Shown in pieces: positions 21,996 to 24,455 of a stretch of 24,455 nucleotides of DNA. Position numbers and translations under genes: made by a program. Origin of the DNA: Physocladia obscura. Its lineage: Eukaryota; Chytridiomycota; Chytridiomycetes; Chytridiales; Chytriomycetaceae. The notes beneath the pieces were generated by a model that was given only the letters and a program-made list of their open reading frames with translations, made no database searches and was not told the DNA's origin. Every line of letters begins with the position of its first letter. The stretch's first letter is position 1. The stretch covers positions 1 to 24,455 of the forward strand of contig JADGJH010000225.1 of NCBI GenBank assembly GCA_027596945.1, read 5' to 3'.

Positions 21996-22763
21996 ATGGA
22001 ATTGACTGAGGATTGTTGTAATTTGCAAGTCACTTTTGCGAGCGAATACATGGCAAAGGGAACACAGGTAAATGTAATTAGCAGCAACGATTATTACGTG
22101 GCGCCGCCGGAACGCACCGGAGAAGAAGCTGCCATATCAACAAAGCGGGCAGTAATTTGGATCCATGACATTTTTGGGATGCACCCGAATGCGAAACAGG
22201 CGGCCGATCTAGTTGCGCGGGCGGCGGATGCGCACGTGATCGTGCCAGATTTTTTCCACGGCGAAGTGTGCGATCGTTCGCAGGGCCGCCCCGCAATCAC
22301 GGCCTTCATCGACAGGCATTCGTATGCGGCCCATGTCCGCGCCGATCTTTCGACTGTGTTGAGCTGGCTGAAGTTAAAAGGTGCCACCCGCGTTGCTGCC
22401 TTTGGGCTTTGCTGGGGCGGCCGCATTGCTTTATCTGCCGGCCAGGAACTAGATAGTGCCTTCGCTACTATTTCCGCGGTTGGATCGGCCCATCCGTCGC
22501 GTCTTGTTGCTGATGACGGCAAGACCCTTAGAGTTCCGCTTTGCTTACTTCCATCCAAGGGTGAAGATGCCGAAATTATGGATTCAATCTTCCGTGATGT
22601 GAAGGCAAATCCGGAAATTGGTCCTCACTCAGTGCATACTAGATTCGACACCATGTCGCATGGCTGGGTTGGTGCAAGTGCTGACTTTATCGACCCTGAA
22701 AAGCTCAAGAATGCAAACAAAGCTCTCAATATTGCTACGGACTTTTTCAAAGCAACACTTTGA
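21996..22763 (+). CDS. Dienelactone hydrolase family alpha/beta hydrolase
   Basis: Single uninterrupted frame, 255 aa, the usual length of the family. Nucleophile elbow F-G-L-C139-W-G-G-R matches G-x-C-x-G-G of dienelactone hydrolases. Asp191 (G-E-D) and His222 (S-H-G-W) complete the triad in the right order. The H-D-I-F-G-M segment and A-D-L-V-A-R before the D-F-F-H-G oxyanion-region loop are also typical. The substrate cannot be read from sequence; family members cleave dienelactones or act as general carboxyl esterases. It is the only recognised host gene here without introns apart from the unknown gene at 11644-12519. Its middle (about 22080-22480) is clearly richer in G+C and CpG than its neighbours. 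No signal peptide, so probably cytosolic. A later Met at 22050 is possible, but residues before it (C-C-N-L-Q) fit the family. Confidence 0.88.
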   Translation: MELTEDCCNLQVTFASEYMAKGTQVNVISSNDYYVAPPERTGEEAAISTKRAVIWIHDIFGMHPNAKQAADLVARAADAHVIVPDFFHGEVCDRSQGRPAITAFIDRHSYAAHVRADLSTVLSWLKLKGATRVAAFGLCWGGRIALSAGQELDSAFATISAVGSAHPSRLVADDGKTLRVPLCLLPSKGEDAEIMDSIFRDVKANPEIGPHSVHTRFDTMSHGWVGASADFIDPEKLKNANKALNIATDFFKATL

Positions 22764-23117
22764 GTTTTTAATCAACAACCCCTACGGTACAGCCCACACA
22801 CACTTTTCTGTGGAGCGTCTCTAATAAAAATTTGAATTGATTGAGATTGTACTGCGGCAAGTGACAAATCAACTCAACTTTGAATAAGCGTTTTATTCTC
22901 ACCCAATGAAAGTGATGGGTATTGTGATTTATTTCAGTGAGAAGAGTCGCTGAAAACGTTAAGTTCGTTTGAATGAAATGTGTCTTGTGGGCAAAGAAAA
23001 GTCCGCTCAGCCGGATTTTTTGTCCTAAAAATAGACACATTACATCAACGACTATTTTAATTTCTAATTGAACGATATTTACTTAAAATTATTTTCTTTT
23101 ATAATAATAAAACTATT
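22764..23117. other. Intergenic region, host-to-element boundary
   Basis: Starts with the hydrolase 3' UTR; a candidate poly(A) signal AATAAA lies at 22822-22827. CpG is present at host level up to about 23054 and scarce after. The run TTTTATAATAATAAAAC just before 23118 is a TATA-like lead-in to the next frame. No inverted repeat or target duplication was identified by eye. Confidence 0.4.
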
Positions 23118-23741
23118 ATGACTGTCACAATTCCATCCACAACTGTACAAAACAGGTTCTTAAAGACCCTTCCTATTGGAACAATCTACAAGGACCCACG
23201 TAATGAACACCACTATGAAGTACAAGAACGTAAAATTAATACTACTTTATCAAAAGTAGGTGTACCATATTTTAGTTCAAATCAAGCCATCAACATTGAT
23301 GTACCTGATAAATAGATGAAAATGGTCAATCCAACAAGAGCCAACATTAACCAATCAATGAAGGTAAGAATTGTCAAATTAGAAGAGACAATCAAACAAT
23401 TACAGTCTGAATTGAATGAGAGTGATTTCGAGAAGCTATCTGTGATTGAAATAAAACATTCATTACTGGATAAAATAAAACAATTAATGAACAGAAATGA
23501 ATACTTTGAGACTGATTCAGAGTTGTTCTTGGTGGACAACAGTTTGGTTTATTATCTAAGAAAGAAGAGCAGTGGTGACAATAAAAAGAGGATTCAGTGA
23601 ATCAAACAAGACTTGATGAAAGGTGACTTGACCATGTGTAAAGAACTCCATCACAACCAGCCAGCCATCCAAAAGAGACTGTACCATCACTTGAAGAAGG
23701 AGCTTGATGAAGAAAAAATCGGTGAAATAAAGAGATGTTAA
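23118..23741 (+). pseudogene. Unrecognised coiled-coil frame interrupted by two in-frame stops
   Basis: A single reading frame runs from ATG at 23118 to TAA at 23739-23741 (208 codons), broken by TAG at 23313 and TGA at 23598. The first piece (65 aa) begins MTVTIPSTTVQNRF and contains L-P-I-G-T-I-Y-K-D-P. The second (94 aa, starting with ATG right after the TAG) is a charged, heptad-like helical stretch (K-L-E-E-T-I-K-Q-L-Q-S-E-L). The third continues as Lys/His-rich helix to the TAA. Even amino-acid character across both stops suggests one former protein that was interrupted, rather than three genes. I do not recognise the family. The local CpG shortage and the neighbouring TRAF-finger frame suggest a mobile element. 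Two separate small proteins, or stop readthrough, remain possible. Confidence 0.45.
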
Positions 23742-24355
23742 TCATTCTCTGAATCTGAAAATGTTGCCAGTGGTGCTCTATCCTGAGTGAACATATGGCC
23801 CAGAAAGTCTTGGATGCTTTTGTTTCCTTGACTGTTTTGTCTTGTGTTTACGTATACAGTGTCACAGGTCTCTAATTCCATAAATACTGGCTTGGACAGA
23901 TTAGATGAACAGTTCATGTGTACTGATGTCTTGGATATTGTTCCATTTGAAATTGTCTTTATTGTTGTAATGGTGATTGAGGTTGGAAGTTTAGTCAGTG
24001 ACAGTGGACAAACAACCCACTTACTGCATTCATTCTTGTACACCAGAACAACTGCTTCGTGTGTTGCAAGCACTCCATCTGTAGGTCCATCATTCAAATC
24101 CAGCTTGAAGCCTTGTTTCTCTGAATCCCATCCAGACAACTCAATCTGTGTCAAATTTCTGTTGATAACTTGAGTCTTGCATCTTGTTTCAAAGTGACTC
24201 TGCATTGTATTTTTTGAAATCACCTTATGTTGACACACAAAGCATTTGTGTTTCTTGTAGTTGCAGTCTTGAATGTGTTCATCAAGATTCCATTTGAGAA
24301 CCTTGAGCATGCAGTTTTCATTGGTGCAGGCTTCCAGTAAGGGTGTTAGTGTAAC
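23738..24355 (-). CDS. TRAF-type zinc-finger protein (5' part missing or in another exon)
   Basis: The frame contains two zinc-finger units of TRAF/SIAH type: C-T-N-E-N-C with H-I-Q-D-C, then C-F-V-C with H-F-E-T-R-C, spaced C-x4-C...H-x3-C and C-x2-C...H-x4-C. Such fingers usually follow a RING domain in ubiquitin ligases and bind partner proteins. The C-terminal 130 or so residues are Thr/Ser-rich and probably beta-structured, ending D-S-E-N-D. The first ATG (24310) falls inside the first finger, right after its second Cys, so it cannot be the true start. The frame is open back to AACAG at 24359, a possible splice acceptor, giving the 24355 limit. The upstream exon, perhaps with the RING, would lie at or beyond the window edge. 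The 3' end overlaps the convergent frame at 23741 by four bases. Possibly element-borne. Confidence 0.5.
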   Translation of the reverse strand, partial: VTLTPLLEACTNENCMLKVLKWNLDEHIQDCNYKKHKCFVCQHKVISKNTMQSHFETRCKTQVINRNLTQIELSGWDSEKQGFKLDLNDGPTDGVLATHEAVVLVYKNECSKWVVCPLSLTKLPTSITITTIKTISNGTISKTSVHMNCSSNLSKPVFMELETCDTVYVNTRQNSQGNKSIQDFLGHMFTQDRAPLATFSDSEND

Positions 24356-24455
24356 CTGTTAAAATTCCATGACCAGTAGCAACAGTCTGGAATAATTCAC
24401 TGCCAAATAAAATAATCCATCCATTCTTTGTGTACAATAAATAAGAATTGAAATA
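24356..24455 (-). other. Possible intron or upstream part of the TRAF-finger gene
   Basis: On the minus strand a different frame is open here (L-F-G-S-E-L-F-Q-T-V-A-T-G-H-G) and runs into the AACAG. It could be a neighbouring exon, a frameshifted part of the same gene, or chance. The window ends before this can be decided. Confidence 0.2.

Noticed and set aside
22094..22558. 154-codon open frame antisense to the hydrolase gene
   Set aside because: The sense strand has intact catalytic motifs, and the antisense frame is explained by the G+C-rich third positions there. Its product resembles no known family.
1..24455. CRISPR array, tRNA, rRNA or bacterial operon signals
   Set aside because: No regular repeats with spacers, cloverleaf-like genes or polycistronic layout were seen. 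Dense GT..AG introns mark the sequence as eukaryotic.
1..24455. A single element spanning the window with the host genes as cargo
   Set aside because: The central genes are ordinary housekeeping genes with introns and normal CpG. I found no matching terminal repeats between the two flanks by eye, although a self-comparison would be needed to exclude short ones.

Overview
This window looks like nuclear DNA of a fungus, most likely an early-diverging (chytrid-type) lineage. The genes are split by many short introns of about 45-95 nt with GT..AG ends. One gene encodes a Pil1/Lsp1-type eisosome protein, a family typical of fungi, and the others are ordinary eukaryotic housekeeping genes. The standard genetic code fits every splice model. 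The lineage is an inference; no rRNA or other marker is present.

Layout. (1) Positions 1-2733 are a decayed mobile-element zone almost without CpG. It holds a broken Polinton/Maverick-type protein-primed DNA polymerase B, a broken DDE-type transposase tail, and one unassigned open frame. (2) Positions 2734-22763 are a compact block of eight host genes: a DHX57-like DEAH/RHA helicase (-), SART3/Prp24 (+), an unrecognised disordered nuclear-looking protein (-), TDP1 (+), an arrestin-fold protein with a PPxY motif, coiled coil and Cys-rich tail (+), a PIL1-type eisosome protein (-), TIM50 (+), and a dienelactone-hydrolase-family enzyme (+). (3) Positions 23040-24455 are again CpG-poor and element-like. 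They hold a coiled-coil frame interrupted by two in-frame stops, and a convergent TRAF-type zinc-finger frame that runs on towards the window edge.

Exon joins were worked out by hand. For the six spliced genes (DHX57, SART3, TDP1, arrestin, PIL1, TIM50) the reading frame closes across all 34 proposed introns. Three gene pairs are divergent with very short spacers (36, 134 and 157 bp between start codons). In four genes an AATAAA hexamer overlaps or directly follows the stop codon, which implies very short 3' UTRs.

Functional links. DHX57 and SART3 are both RNA factors sharing one tiny divergent promoter. The arrestin and eisosome proteins both act at the plasma membrane and both carry PPGY motifs of the kind bound by Rsp5/Nedd4 WW domains. 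The least explained material is the two CpG-depleted flanks, above all the right-hand unit with its interrupted coiled-coil frame and TRAF-finger protein, together with the unusual arrestin fusion.
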